Assembly (NCBI RefSeq): GCF_019175365.1 | Contig: NZ_CP059572.1 | Location: 4,278,001 to 4,342,000, forward strand | DNA from: Actinomadura graeca | GTDB taxonomy: Bacteria; Actinomycetota; Actinomycetes; Streptosporangiales; Streptosporangiaceae | Reading direction: 5' to 3' | DNA length: 64,000 bases | In this document: positions 15,475-23,886 of the stretch, piece after piece | How the letters are laid out: the number at the start of each line of letters is the position of its first letter | Numbering within the stretch: position 1 is the stretch's first letter | Notes under the pieces: model-generated | Told to the model about the DNA's origin: nothing | Database searches by the model: none | The model's input: only the letters and a program-made list of their open reading frames with translations | Position numbers and translations under genes: made by a program

Positions 15475-16749
15475 TCAGGGTTCGGCGACGGACGCGCCGT
15501 CGGCGGGCGCGGCGTGCTCCCGCTGCGCGCGGCGCTGCGCCTCCCGCGACTCCTCGGCGGCGCGGCCGAGCCGGGCGACGTGCTCCTCGTCCCGGGTGAG
15601 GTTCTCGCCGGTGGACGGATCGAAGATGTGGATCCGGGACGTGTCGATCCACAGCTCGGCGTCGCGTCCGGGCGTGATGGCGCTGCCCGCGTCCAGCGCC
15701 ACGACGGCCTGCGTGCGGAGCTGGTCGCTGTCGAGCTCGCGGGACAGGTCGCGCAGCTGCGCGGCGAGATCCGCGGGCGCCTCGTAGGGGACGTAGGCGT
15801 ACAGCTCGTTGCCCAGCCACTCGGTGACGTCCACGTGCGCCTGGACGATGCTGCCGCGCCCCTTCTTCTCCTCCCCGACCAGCGACGCGTCCTCGAAGTG
15901 CTCCGGGCGGATGCCGACGAGCACCACCTCGCGGCCCTGCACGGCGGCGGCCTTCCGGTCGTCGCGGACCTCGAACCGGCCGAGCGGGGTCTCCAGGAAC
16001 CTCCCGTCCACGGACGCGGGCAGGAAGTTCATCGACGGCGACCCGATGAACCCCGCCACGAACAGGTTGACGGGCTCCTCGTACAGCTCGCGGGGGCCGC
16101 CGACCTGCTGGAGGACGCCCTTGCGCAGCACCGCGACACGGTCGCCGAGCGTCATCGCCTCCGTCTGGTCGTGCGTGACGTACACGGTCGTGACGCCGAG
16201 CCGCCGCTGGAGCCGGGAGATCTCGGTGCGCATCTGGCCGCGCAGCTTCGCGTCCAGGTTGGACAGCGGCTCGTCGAACAGGAACGCGTCGGCCTGCCGG
16301 ACGATCGCGCGGCCCATCGCGACGCGCTGCCGCTGCCCGCCGGACAGGTTCGCGGGCTTGCGCTCCAGGTGCTCGGTCAGCTCCAGCAGCTCCGCCGTCT
16401 CGGTGACGCGCCGCCGCACCTCGTCGTCGGAGGTCTTGGCGAGCCGCAGCGGGAACGCGATGTTCTCGTAGACGGTCAGGTGCGGGTAGAGCGCGTAGTT
16501 CTGGAACACCATCGACAGGTTCCGCTCGCGCGGCGCGACCCTGTTGACGACCCGGTCGCCGATGAGCATCTCGCCGGAGGTGATGTCCTCCAGCCCGACG
16601 ATCATCCGCAGCAGCGTGGACTTCCCGCAGCCGGACGGGCCGACCAGGATCATGAACTCGCCGTCCCGGACGTCCAGGGACACCTCGTTCACGGCCGGGA
16701 AACCGTCGCCGTACCGCTTGACGATGTTCTTCATGGTGATGGCGGCCAT
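15475..16749 (-). CDS. Sugar ABC transporter ATP-binding protein (SugC/UgpC/MsiK type)
   Basis: A 424-residue ATPase: Walker A GPSGCGKST (residues ~37-45), Q-loop VFQNYALYPH, signature LSGGQRQR, Walker B ADAFLFDEPLSNLD and H-loop THDQTEAM. The C-terminal ~190 residues form the TOBE/MalK regulatory domain, with VGIRPEHF and a longer, charged tail than usual. It energises the importer made of the solute-binding protein and two permeases encoded just upstream in the operon. Confidence 0.93.
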   Translation of the reverse strand: MAAITMKNIVKRYGDGFPAVNEVSLDVRDGEFMILVGPSGCGKSTLLRMIVGLEDITSGEMLIGDRVVNRVAPRERNLSMVFQNYALYPHLTVYENIAFPLRLAKTSDDEVRRRVTETAELLELTEHLERKPANLSGGQRQRVAMGRAIVRQADAFLFDEPLSNLDAKLRGQMRTEISRLQRRLGVTTVYVTHDQTEAMTLGDRVAVLRKGVLQQVGGPRELYEEPVNLFVAGFIGSPSMNFLPASVDGRFLETPLGRFEVRDDRKAAAVQGREVVLVGIRPEHFEDASLVGEEKKGRGSIVQAHVDVTEWLGNELYAYVPYEAPADLAAQLRDLSRELDSDQLRTQAVVALDAGSAITPGRDAELWIDTSRIHIFDPSTGENLTRDEEHVARLGRAAEESREAQRRAQREHAAPADGASVAEP

Positions 16750-16767
16750 GGTTCTCCCTCTCGGGGC

Positions 16768-17601
16768 TCAGCCCTTGACGGCGCCGGACGTCAGCCCGGC
16801 CACGATGCGGCGCTGGAACGCCAGGACGATGACGACGACGGGCACGGTCACCACCACCGCCGCCGCGCAGATGGCGGTGGTGGGCTGCTCGAACTGGGAC
16901 GCGCCGGTGAAGAACGCGAGCGCCGCCGGGACGGGACGCGCCTGGTCGGAGGACGTCAGCGAGATCCCGAACACGAAGTCGTTCCAGCAGAAGAAGAAGG
17001 TGAGGATCGCGGCGGTGAACACGCCGGGCGCCGCCAGCGGGACGATCACCTTCCGGAACGCCTGCCACGTGGTGGCCCCGTCCACCTGCGCGGCCTGTTC
17101 CATCTCCCACGGGATCTCACGGAAGAACGCCGACAGCGTCCAGATCGCGAGCGGCAGCGCGAAGGAGATGTAGGGGATGATCAGGCCGGGCCAGGTGTCG
17201 TACAGGCCGATGTCGCGCCACAGGTTGAACAGCGGGCCAACGAGCGACACGACCGGGAACATCGCGATGGCCAGCGCGAACGACAGGATGAGCTTCTTAC
17301 CGGGAAACTCCAGCCGGGCGATGGCGTAGGCGACGAGCGTCGCGAACACCACCCCGACGAACGTCGCGATCACCGAGATGCCGATCGAGTTGACCAGCGC
17401 GGAGGTGAACAGGTCGGTCTTGAAGACCGTCCGGTAGTTCTCCCACGTCCAGTCCTTGGGGAAGAACCCCTTCTGGTTGCCGACCTCGCCGGGCTGCTTG
17501 AACGACAGCATCACGATCCACAGGATCGGGAAGACCGTCCAGACGAGGATGAGCAGGGACGCGAGGATCCACAGCCACTTGGAACGGGTGCTCTCCATCA
17601 C
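16768..17601 (-). CDS. Carbohydrate ABC transporter permease (SugB/MalG type)
   Basis: A 277-residue integral membrane protein with six predicted helices. The EAA loop is visible as EQAAQVDGATTWQAFRKVIVPLAAPG, positions 170-195, the docking site for the ATPase. The start overlaps the preceding permease gene by four bases (17598-17601). It partners with the first permease to form the sugar channel. Confidence 0.92.
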   Translation of the reverse strand: MMESTRSKWLWILASLLILVWTVFPILWIVMLSFKQPGEVGNQKGFFPKDWTWENYRTVFKTDLFTSALVNSIGISVIATFVGVVFATLVAYAIARLEFPGKKLILSFALAIAMFPVVSLVGPLFNLWRDIGLYDTWPGLIIPYISFALPLAIWTLSAFFREIPWEMEQAAQVDGATTWQAFRKVIVPLAAPGVFTAAILTFFFCWNDFVFGISLTSSDQARPVPAALAFFTGASQFEQPTTAICAAAVVVTVPVVVIVLAFQRRIVAGLTSGAVKG

Positions 17602-18536
17602 CGGTCACCTCGCACTTGGGACAGGTCCACGCGGAACCCCCGGATGAACACGAACGCGATCAGCACCACCGACAGGAACAGCAGGACGCCGACGGCGTCG
17701 CCGAGCCCGATCGCGGTCCGGGTGATCGTCTGCCGGTAGGTGAGGAACGACAGCGTCTCGGTCTTCTGCTGGCCGGCCGTCATGATGAACACGTTGTCGA
17801 AGATCCGCCACGCGTCGAGGGTGCGGAACAGCACCGCGACGAGGATCGCGGCCTTCATGTTCGGGATCGTCACCCGGCGCAGCCGCTGCCACGCGGTCGC
17901 GCCGTCCACCGTCGCGGCCTCGCCGAGGTCGCGCGGCACCTGCGCCAGCCCGGCGAGCAGCAGCAACGACACGAACGGGGTCGTCTTCCAGATCTCCGAC
18001 AGGATGATCACGAACAGGGACGACCAGCGGCCCGAGAACCAGGCGTAGTCGCCGAGCCCGAACCAGGAGTTCACGAACCCCGACTGGAGGTCGAACGCGT
18101 ATCGCCACGCGAACGCCGAGATGACGGTGACGATCCCGTACGGCAGCAGGATCGCGGTGCGGACGGTCCGGCGCGCGAACAGCGCCCGGTGCATCACCAT
18201 CGCGAGCCCGAACCCGATGACGAGCTCCACGGCGACCGTGACGAACGTGATGAAGAACGTGGTGAACACGTCCTGCCAGAACAGGGGGTCCGACAGGGCC
18301 GTCCAGTAGTTGGCGAGGCCGACGAAGCGCTTGTCGTCCGGCGCGGTGATCCGGTAGCTGAACAGCGACAGGTACAGCGCGTTGATCAGCGGGTACGCGG
18401 TCACCAGCAGCATGACGAGCACGGCGGGCGCCGACAGCAGCAGCCCGAGACGGCGTTCGGCGCGGCTCCGGTCGGAGATCTCCGCGCGCCCGGCCCTGCT
18501 CTGCCCGGGGGCCGGCGCGCTGTGCACTGCGGTCAT
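17598..18536 (-). CDS. Carbohydrate ABC transporter permease (SugA/MalF type)
   Basis: A 312-residue membrane protein. The short polar, cytoplasmic N-terminus is followed by six helices, and the EAA loop (GEAATVDGATAWQRLRRVTI, residues ~209-228) carries the conserved Gly. Only 11 bases separate it from the solute-binding protein gene and it overlaps the next permease by four bases, so the importer is co-transcribed and translationally coupled. Confidence 0.92.
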   Translation of the reverse strand: MTAVHSAPAPGQSRAGRAEISDRSRAERRLGLLLSAPAVLVMLLVTAYPLINALYLSLFSYRITAPDDKRFVGLANYWTALSDPLFWQDVFTTFFITFVTVAVELVIGFGLAMVMHRALFARRTVRTAILLPYGIVTVISAFAWRYAFDLQSGFVNSWFGLGDYAWFSGRWSSLFVIILSEIWKTTPFVSLLLLAGLAQVPRDLGEAATVDGATAWQRLRRVTIPNMKAAILVAVLFRTLDAWRIFDNVFIMTAGQQKTETLSFLTYRQTITRTAIGLGDAVGVLLFLSVVLIAFVFIRGFRVDLSQVRGDR

Positions 18537-18547
18537 CTTCCGTCCCT

Positions 18548-19930
18548 TCAGAGCAGCGCCTGGTCGCGCAGGACCTGGCGGATGAATTCCGCGGACCGGG
18601 CCGGCGTCGTGTTGGGGTCGACCGAGGCGGGCGGGTGCCAGCGGCTCAGCACGGCACCGGACACGTCGGTGTAGTAGGGGGTGATGGGACGGGGCGCCGC
18701 GGCGTTGATGGAGTCGCGGATCAGCCCGGCCATCGGGAACTCCTTCTTGATCTCCGGGTCGTCGTAGACCGCGGCGCGGGCCGCCGGGTTACCCGAGTCG
18801 ATCATGTACTTCTTCATGTTCTCGGTGGAGGTGATGCACCTGACGGCCTCGACGGAGAAGGTGTCCTTGTACTTGCCGTACGCGCCGATGCCGAGCTCGA
18901 TGCCGCCGAACGGCGGCTTGCTCTCCTGGTTCGCGTTCACCCTCGGGTAGCGGGCCCAGTCGAGGTCGGCCGGGATGCGCTTGTCGATGACGCCGTCCTT
19001 GGCGTCGCCGTTCTCGGCCCGCCAGATGTAGCCCCAGTTGACCATGAACCCGCCGCGCGGCCCGTTCAGCAGCGACCTCGCCTGCTCCTCGATGTCGGTG
19101 GACAGCGTCGGGCTCGCGGCGCTGGACCGGGCGAGCTTGCGGATGATCGCGGCGGCCTGCCGTCCGGCCGGCGAGTCGATGTCGATGGTGGCGTCGTCGC
19201 CCTTCTCGGCGTCACTGATGATCCGCCCGCCGGCGGACGCGATGAGGGCGTTGATCCACACCATGTAGCCCTCGTACTTGTTGCCCTGCGCGCCGACCGT
19301 CGTCCCGGAGCGCACGGCGCCGTCGATGAGCTCGTTCCACGTGAAGCCGGGCGCCTTCGGATCGATGCCGGCCTTCTTCGCGGCGGACTTGCGGTACCAG
19401 AGCAGCTGCGTGTTCGCCCAGAACGGCGCCGCGTACAGCCTGCCCTCCCACGTCGAGTTCTGGACGGCGGGCGGGAACACCCCCTCGGTGAACCGGGCCG
19501 CCTCGCCCGCCGGGAACGGGCGCAGGAACCCGGCGTTGGCGGCCTCCGCCACGTACACCGGGTCCAGGCTCATGATGTCGAGCCCGGAGTCCTTCGCGGC
19601 CAGCCGCCGGACGAGCTGCTCGCGCTGCTGCGTCGCGTCGTTGGGCAGCACCGACGTCTTGATCCGGTACTTGCCGCCGGACGCCTGCGTGCACGCCGCG
19701 GCGAGCTTGGCCTGGCCGCCGTCGTCGGGATTGATGTACCAGTTCAGCGTGGGGGTGCCGCCACCGCCGGAACACGCCGTGAGGCCACCGGCCAGCACGG
19801 TCAGCGCCACCGCCGCGCGCAGCGGGCCGCCACCCCGGCCGCCTCTGCGGCCACCCCCCCGGCCACGGGCCGCCCTGCCCCGCCGCCTGCCCCTCTCCAC
19901 TCGTCCGGCTCGTCGGACTCGCTTGACCAT
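18548..19930 (-). CDS. Solute-binding lipoprotein, LpqY-like (trehalose/maltose type)
   Basis: A 460-residue protein; ATG 19930 is chosen for its GGGAGG Shine-Dalgarno 5 bases upstream, excluding an in-frame extension to 20002. The N-terminus is exceptionally Arg/Gly-rich (residues 4-38), followed by a hydrophobic core and lipobox GLTAC with Cys53 as lipid anchor. The mature domain starts LNWYINPDDGGQAKL and contains SVLPNDATQQREQLVRRLAA and LDIMSLDPVYVAEAANAGF, which I recognise as like mycobacterial LpqY, the trehalose receptor. First gene of the six-gene operon. Trehalose is the likely ligand; other alpha-glucosides are possible. Confidence 0.88.
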   Translation of the reverse strand: MVKRVRRAGRVERGRRRGRAARGRGGGRRGGRGGGPLRAAVALTVLAGGLTACSGGGGTPTLNWYINPDDGGQAKLAAACTQASGGKYRIKTSVLPNDATQQREQLVRRLAAKDSGLDIMSLDPVYVAEAANAGFLRPFPAGEAARFTEGVFPPAVQNSTWEGRLYAAPFWANTQLLWYRKSAAKKAGIDPKAPGFTWNELIDGAVRSGTTVGAQGNKYEGYMVWINALIASAGGRIISDAEKGDDATIDIDSPAGRQAAAIIRKLARSSAASPTLSTDIEEQARSLLNGPRGGFMVNWGYIWRAENGDAKDGVIDKRIPADLDWARYPRVNANQESKPPFGGIELGIGAYGKYKDTFSVEAVRCITSTENMKKYMIDSGNPAARAAVYDDPEIKKEFPMAGLIRDSINAAAPRPITPYYTDVSGAVLSRWHPPASVDPNTTPARSAEFIRQVLRDQALL

Positions 19931-20267
19931 CGGGCCTCCCGAAGCCACCCACCATGGGCGGGCACTTCGCCGGGCCGCGTCCATGGCGGAACCGATCTCC
20001 ATTCGAACACCGGATCAGGTGACTGTCGAGATCCGGAGCGTGATCGGCGAGGGAAACCTGCCCACAGGCAACGATGTCCACACCCGTGTCAGCGGATTTC
20101 ACGGACATGCGGGCATGAAGGAAGGCGCGGAAGCCTCGCGGACCCCGACCGACCCACGAGTCTTCCGCGCCTTCGTCTGTGGGACCGGTTCGCGCCCGCG
20201 ACGGGGGTCGGGCGCTGTGCCGGGTCCGGCACGGTGCCGGCGGCTCAGCGGCCGCCGGGTGAACGGA
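19931..20267. other. 337-base intergenic region upstream of sugar operon
   Basis: Holds the promoter of the minus-strand ABC operon and the 3' end of the neighbouring lipoprotein gene. I see no gene, no perfect operator palindrome and no convincing -35/-10 pair. Confidence 0.4.
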
Positions 20268-21284
20268 TCAGTAGCCTCCACCCGATCCGTAGCCTCCGTC
20301 GCCACCGGACCCGCCGGAGCCGCCGGAGCCGCCGCCGGTGGCGATGGCCTTCTTGCCCTCAGGGGTGCTGACCCACCACACCCCGCCGACGCCCTGTCCC
20401 TTGGTGTCGCCGGGCTGCTGGTCCTTGGCGAAGTAGTACATCGGCCAGCCGTTGATGGTGAGCTGGCACTTGCCGTCGTCCGCACGCTCGATGAAGTTGA
20501 CGTTCTTCTTGCTGACGCCCTCCAGCTTGAGCTTCTTCCACCCGTTGAAGACCGCCGGCGGCCATGCCTTCTTGCAGGCGCCGAAGCACGTCGTCTTCCC
20601 CGACTTGGGGGTGTCCTTGTCGAAGCGGTAGAGCGTGTTGCCCTTCCCGTCGGTGGCGATCAGGCCGAGCTTCGGGTCCTGCCGGACCTTGAGGACCGTC
20701 CAGCCCGCCCAGCGGTTGTTCGCGGGGGCCTCCGGCTCCTTCTCCGGCTTCGCCGCGGCGAGCGCCTTCTTGCCGTTCGGCGCGGCCGCGTACCAGGTGC
20801 CGCCCACGCCCTGGCCCTTCACGTCGCCGGGGCTCTGGTCCTTGGCGTACTTGTACAGCGGCCACCCGTCGAGCGTGACCTGCCACTTGCCGTCGGGCCG
20901 CTTGACCTTGCCGACCAGCGACTGCTTGACGCCCTTGACCTCGGGCTCCTCACTGGTCGCCCACACCGGCGGCCACGCCTTCGCGCACGCGTCCATGCAC
21001 GTGGACGCGGGGGGCCGGGCGGTGTCGTTGTCGAAGCGGTACAGCGTCTTGCCCTCGCCGTCCGTGACGACCTTGCCGAGCTTGGTGACGCTCGCGACCT
21101 CCAGGACGGTCGGCTCCGGCAGCGGCTCCGACGGCTCGGCGGACGGTTCCGCGGAGGGGCTCTGCTTGGATCCCGCGGCGGCGTTCTGCTGGCTCCCCGA
21201 CTTCTCCTGCCCGCATGCCGTGAGCACCACCCCGGTGGCGGTCAGGGCGGCCGCGGCGGGGATCGCCCAACGTGGGAATTTCAT
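20268..21284 (-). CDS. Lipoprotein with duplicated YxFxxD-type domain (SCO0930-like)
   Basis: A 338-residue lipoprotein; of two adjacent ATG codons the second (21284) sits 5 bases from AGGAGG and is preferred. The lipobox is VVLTAC. After a Ser/Glu/Pro linker, two ~120-residue repeats follow, each with LYRFD, a CxxxCxxAWPP pair of cysteines, GWPLYKYAKDQ or GWPMYYFAKDQ, and GQGVGG. This is the COG4315-like 'secreted lipoprotein with Yx(F/W/Y)xxD' family. The C-terminus is Gly/Ser-rich. Anchored outside the membrane; the function of the family is not established. Confidence 0.85.
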   Translation of the reverse strand: MKFPRWAIPAAAALTATGVVLTACGQEKSGSQQNAAAGSKQSPSAEPSAEPSEPLPEPTVLEVASVTKLGKVVTDGEGKTLYRFDNDTARPPASTCMDACAKAWPPVWATSEEPEVKGVKQSLVGKVKRPDGKWQVTLDGWPLYKYAKDQSPGDVKGQGVGGTWYAAAPNGKKALAAAKPEKEPEAPANNRWAGWTVLKVRQDPKLGLIATDGKGNTLYRFDKDTPKSGKTTCFGACKKAWPPAVFNGWKKLKLEGVSKKNVNFIERADDGKCQLTINGWPMYYFAKDQQPGDTKGQGVGGVWWVSTPEGKKAIATGGGSGGSGGSGGDGGYGSGGGY

Positions 21285-21491
21285 CATGTCCTCCTGTCGA
21301 TCTGAGTTCCGGCTCCGGTCCGGTTCCCGTACGGCGATCGAGGCGGAGCGGCCGCACCGCTCCTCCGGATCGTGGGGCAGTACGGTGACGGGCGCGAAAC
21401 GGGTTCAACCCGGCCTCCGGGAGGGGAACCCATCGCCGTCCGGACAGGTCGAATTCCCATCGAGCAACTTTCGACCGTTCCGAGGTGTGAT

Positions 21492-22712
21492 GTGGCGACC
21501 GCCCGACCCCCCAAGGACGGCCGTCGCACGCAGGACGACCCTGCGGGCGCGGGCGTCCCCGTCAGCCTCCGCAAGACGCCCGCCCCCGTGGCCGGGCCCG
21601 GTACGCCGGGGACCGGCAGGGCTGAACCGTCCGGTCCGGCGTGGCTCGTCGTGCCCGTGCGGGTGGTCGCGCTCGTGGTCGTGGTCCCGCTCCGGCTCGG
21701 CTATGACCTGATCCGACTCGCGGGCCGCGGCGTCGCCGCCGTCCTGCGGGGACTGCTGCTGATCCCGGCCGGAATCGGCCGGATCCTCGCCCGCGCCTGG
21801 AACGCGTTCTACGGCGGGGTGCTCGCGCCGCTCGGACGCCTGGCGGCTGCCGTCGCCCGCGGGCTCGGTGCGGGCGTCGCCTGGCTGTTCGACGTCTTGG
21901 TCGTCCGGCTGCTCGTCCGGCCTTTGCGGTGGCTCGCGGTCGTGCTGTCGCTCGGCCTGCTGCGCCTCCTCGGCCGGGGGACAGGACGGCTGGCCCGCTG
22001 GTTCCACCGTGTCCTGCTGTCCCCCGCCGGACGGTTCCTCGCCCGGCTCGGCAGGGCGATCGCGGTGGGTACCGGCTGGGTACTGGCCGTCTTCGTGGTG
22101 CTGCCTGCCGTCATCTTGTGGCGCTATGTGCTGCGGCCGCCGCTGCTCGGCCTCGCCTGGGTGTTCCGCGTCGTCGGCCAAGGCATCGCCTGGGCGGCCC
22201 GGGGCATCGGCGCCGGACTCGCCTGGGCGGGCCGCGGCTTGCTTTGGGTGGGGCGCGGGTTCGTTTGGGTGGGACGTGGCTTGGGTTGGGTGGGACGCGG
22301 CGTCGGTCGGCTTCTCGCCTCTGTGGGGAGTGTCGTCGCCGACGGCTGGAACACGTTCTGGTCCGCCGTGGCATGGTCGTGGCGGCTGCTCGGGCGGGGG
22401 CTGGCCTGGCTGGGACGCGTCCTGTTCGTCCCGCCCGCCCGTTTCGTGTACCGATATGTCCTCGCGCCGCTCGGACGCGCCGCCGCCGGAACATGGCGGC
22501 TCGCTGCGCGCGTGCTGCGCCGGCTGTGGTGGACGCTCGCCGTCTCCCCCGCCCGCTGGGTCGGGACGAGCGTCCTGCGTCCCGCCGGGCGTGGGGTGCG
22601 CGCGGCCTGGCGTGTCTCGGTCGGCGACCCCATCCGCATGGTCCGCCGGACGGTGCGCGAGACGGGCCGGGAGGTGCGCCTGACGCTCCGCCGGACCTTC
22701 CTCGGCCGCTGA
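21492..22712 (+). CDS. Trp/Gly/Arg-repeat membrane-associated protein of unknown function
   Basis: About 406 residues from GTG 21492; the exact start is uncertain because the frame is open from 21372 and no strong Shine-Dalgarno is visible. After a Pro-rich N-terminus the whole protein consists of short hydrophobic stretches interrupted by Arg/Gly. The centre holds tandem units of the type LAWAGRGLLWVGRGFVWVGR (residues ~240-280). This amphipathic pattern is unlike a normal multi-spanning transporter. 27 bases upstream of pyrD, so probably co-transcribed. No family recognised. Confidence 0.65.
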   Translation: MATARPPKDGRRTQDDPAGAGVPVSLRKTPAPVAGPGTPGTGRAEPSGPAWLVVPVRVVALVVVVPLRLGYDLIRLAGRGVAAVLRGLLLIPAGIGRILARAWNAFYGGVLAPLGRLAAAVARGLGAGVAWLFDVLVVRLLVRPLRWLAVVLSLGLLRLLGRGTGRLARWFHRVLLSPAGRFLARLGRAIAVGTGWVLAVFVVLPAVILWRYVLRPPLLGLAWVFRVVGQGIAWAARGIGAGLAWAGRGLLWVGRGFVWVGRGLGWVGRGVGRLLASVGSVVADGWNTFWSAVAWSWRLLGRGLAWLGRVLFVPPARFVYRYVLAPLGRAAAGTWRLAARVLRRLWWTLAVSPARWVGTSVLRPAGRGVRAAWRVSVGDPIRMVRRTVRETGREVRLTLRRTFLGR

Positions 22713-22739
22713 CCGGAGCGGCTGGGATACTGGCGGGCG

Positions 22740-23813
22740 ATGTATCGACTTCTCTTCTCACGCGTCATCACCCGGGTACCGGCGGAGACCGTCCACCACC
22801 TCACGCTGCGGGGGCTGCGCGCGATCCAGGCCGTTCCCGGTGCCGCGCCGCTGCTGCGCCGCGTCCTCGCGCCGCGGGACCCCGCGCTGGCCGTCCGGGC
22901 GCTGGGCCTGGACTTCCCCAGCCCGCTCGGACTCGCCGCCGGGTTCGACAAGGACGCCCTCGCCTACGAGGCGCTCGGCGCGTTCGGGTTCGGCCACGTC
23001 GAGGTCGGGACGGTCACCGGCCGCGGCCAGCCCGGCAACCCGCGCCCGAGGCTGTTCCGCCTCGTCGCCGACCGGGCGGTCATCAACCGCATGGGCTTCA
23101 ACAACGAGGGCTCCGAGGCCGCCGCGCGCCGGCTGCGGCACCGCCGCCCGGGGACGATCGTCGGGGTCAACATCGGCAAGACCAAGGCCGTCCCGGAGGG
23201 CGAGGCCGCCGCCGACTACGTGGCGAGCACCGAGCGGCTCGCCCCGCACGCCGATTACCTGGTCGTGAACGTCAGCTCCCCCAACACACCCGGGCTGCGC
23301 GACCTCCAGGCGGTCGAGCACCTGCGGCCGCTGCTCTCGGCCGTCCGCGAGGCCGCCGACCGCTCGTCCCCGCGCCGCGTCCCGCTGCTGGTCAAGATCG
23401 CCCCGGACCTCGCCGACGAGGACGTCGACGCCGTCGCCGACCTCGCCCTCGAACTCGGGCTGGACGGCATGATCGCCGCCAACACCACCATCGGGCGGGA
23501 GGGCCTGCGCAGCGAGGCGGGCCTGGTGAAGGAGACCGGCGGCCTGTCGGGCGCCCCGCTCAAGGACCGGTCCCTGGACGTCCTGCGCCGCCTGCGCGCC
23601 CGCACGGGCGACCGTCTCGTCCTGATATCGGTGGGCGGTGTCGAGACCGCCGACGACGTCTGGGAGCGCGTCCGCGCCGGGGCGACGCTCGTCCAGGGCT
23701 ACACCGGCATGATCTACGGCGGCCCGCTGTGGGCCCACCGGCTCAACCGCGGCCTGTCCCGGCGCCTGCGGGGCAGCGCCTTCCCCACGATCGCCGCCGC
23801 CCGCCGCCCCTGA
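22740..23813 (+). CDS. pyrD: Dihydroorotate dehydrogenase (quinone), class 2
   Basis: A 357-residue FMN enzyme of pyrimidine synthesis (dihydroorotate to orotate, electrons to quinone). The N-terminal ~50 residues form the membrane-associating helices of class 2 enzymes. [29 protein letters not shown] and RMGFNNEG are the FMN/substrate motifs, and [14 protein letters not shown] contains the catalytic Ser. [14 protein letters not shown] follows, and VGGVETADD with [10 protein letters not shown] binds the FMN phosphate. Starts at ATG 22740. Confidence 0.95.
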   Translation: MYRLLFSRVITRVPAETVHHLTLRGLRAIQAVPGAAPLLRRVLAPRDPALAVRALGLDFPSPLGLAAGFDKDALAYEALGAFGFGHVEVGTVTGRGQPGNPRPRLFRLVADRAVINRMGFNNEGSEAAARRLRHRRPGTIVGVNIGKTKAVPEGEAAADYVASTERLAPHADYLVVNVSSPNTPGLRDLQAVEHLRPLLSAVREAADRSSPRRVPLLVKIAPDLADEDVDAVADLALELGLDGMIAANTTIGREGLRSEAGLVKETGGLSGAPLKDRSLDVLRRLRARTGDRLVLISVGGVETADDVWERVRAGATLVQGYTGMIYGGPLWAHRLNRGLSRRLRGSAFPTIAAARRP

Positions 23814-23886
23814 CGCCCCGAGCCGCCCGCCGCCGACGCCTCGGGCAGGCTGCCTCGACCGCCTAGGGCATGCGGCCGCCAGCGCC

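Noticed and set aside
15172..17739. Plus-strand frame of 855 codons over the ABC operon
   Set aside because: Antisense to DUF4032, the ATPase and permease genes; composition is Asp/Arg/Gly-rich with no domain.
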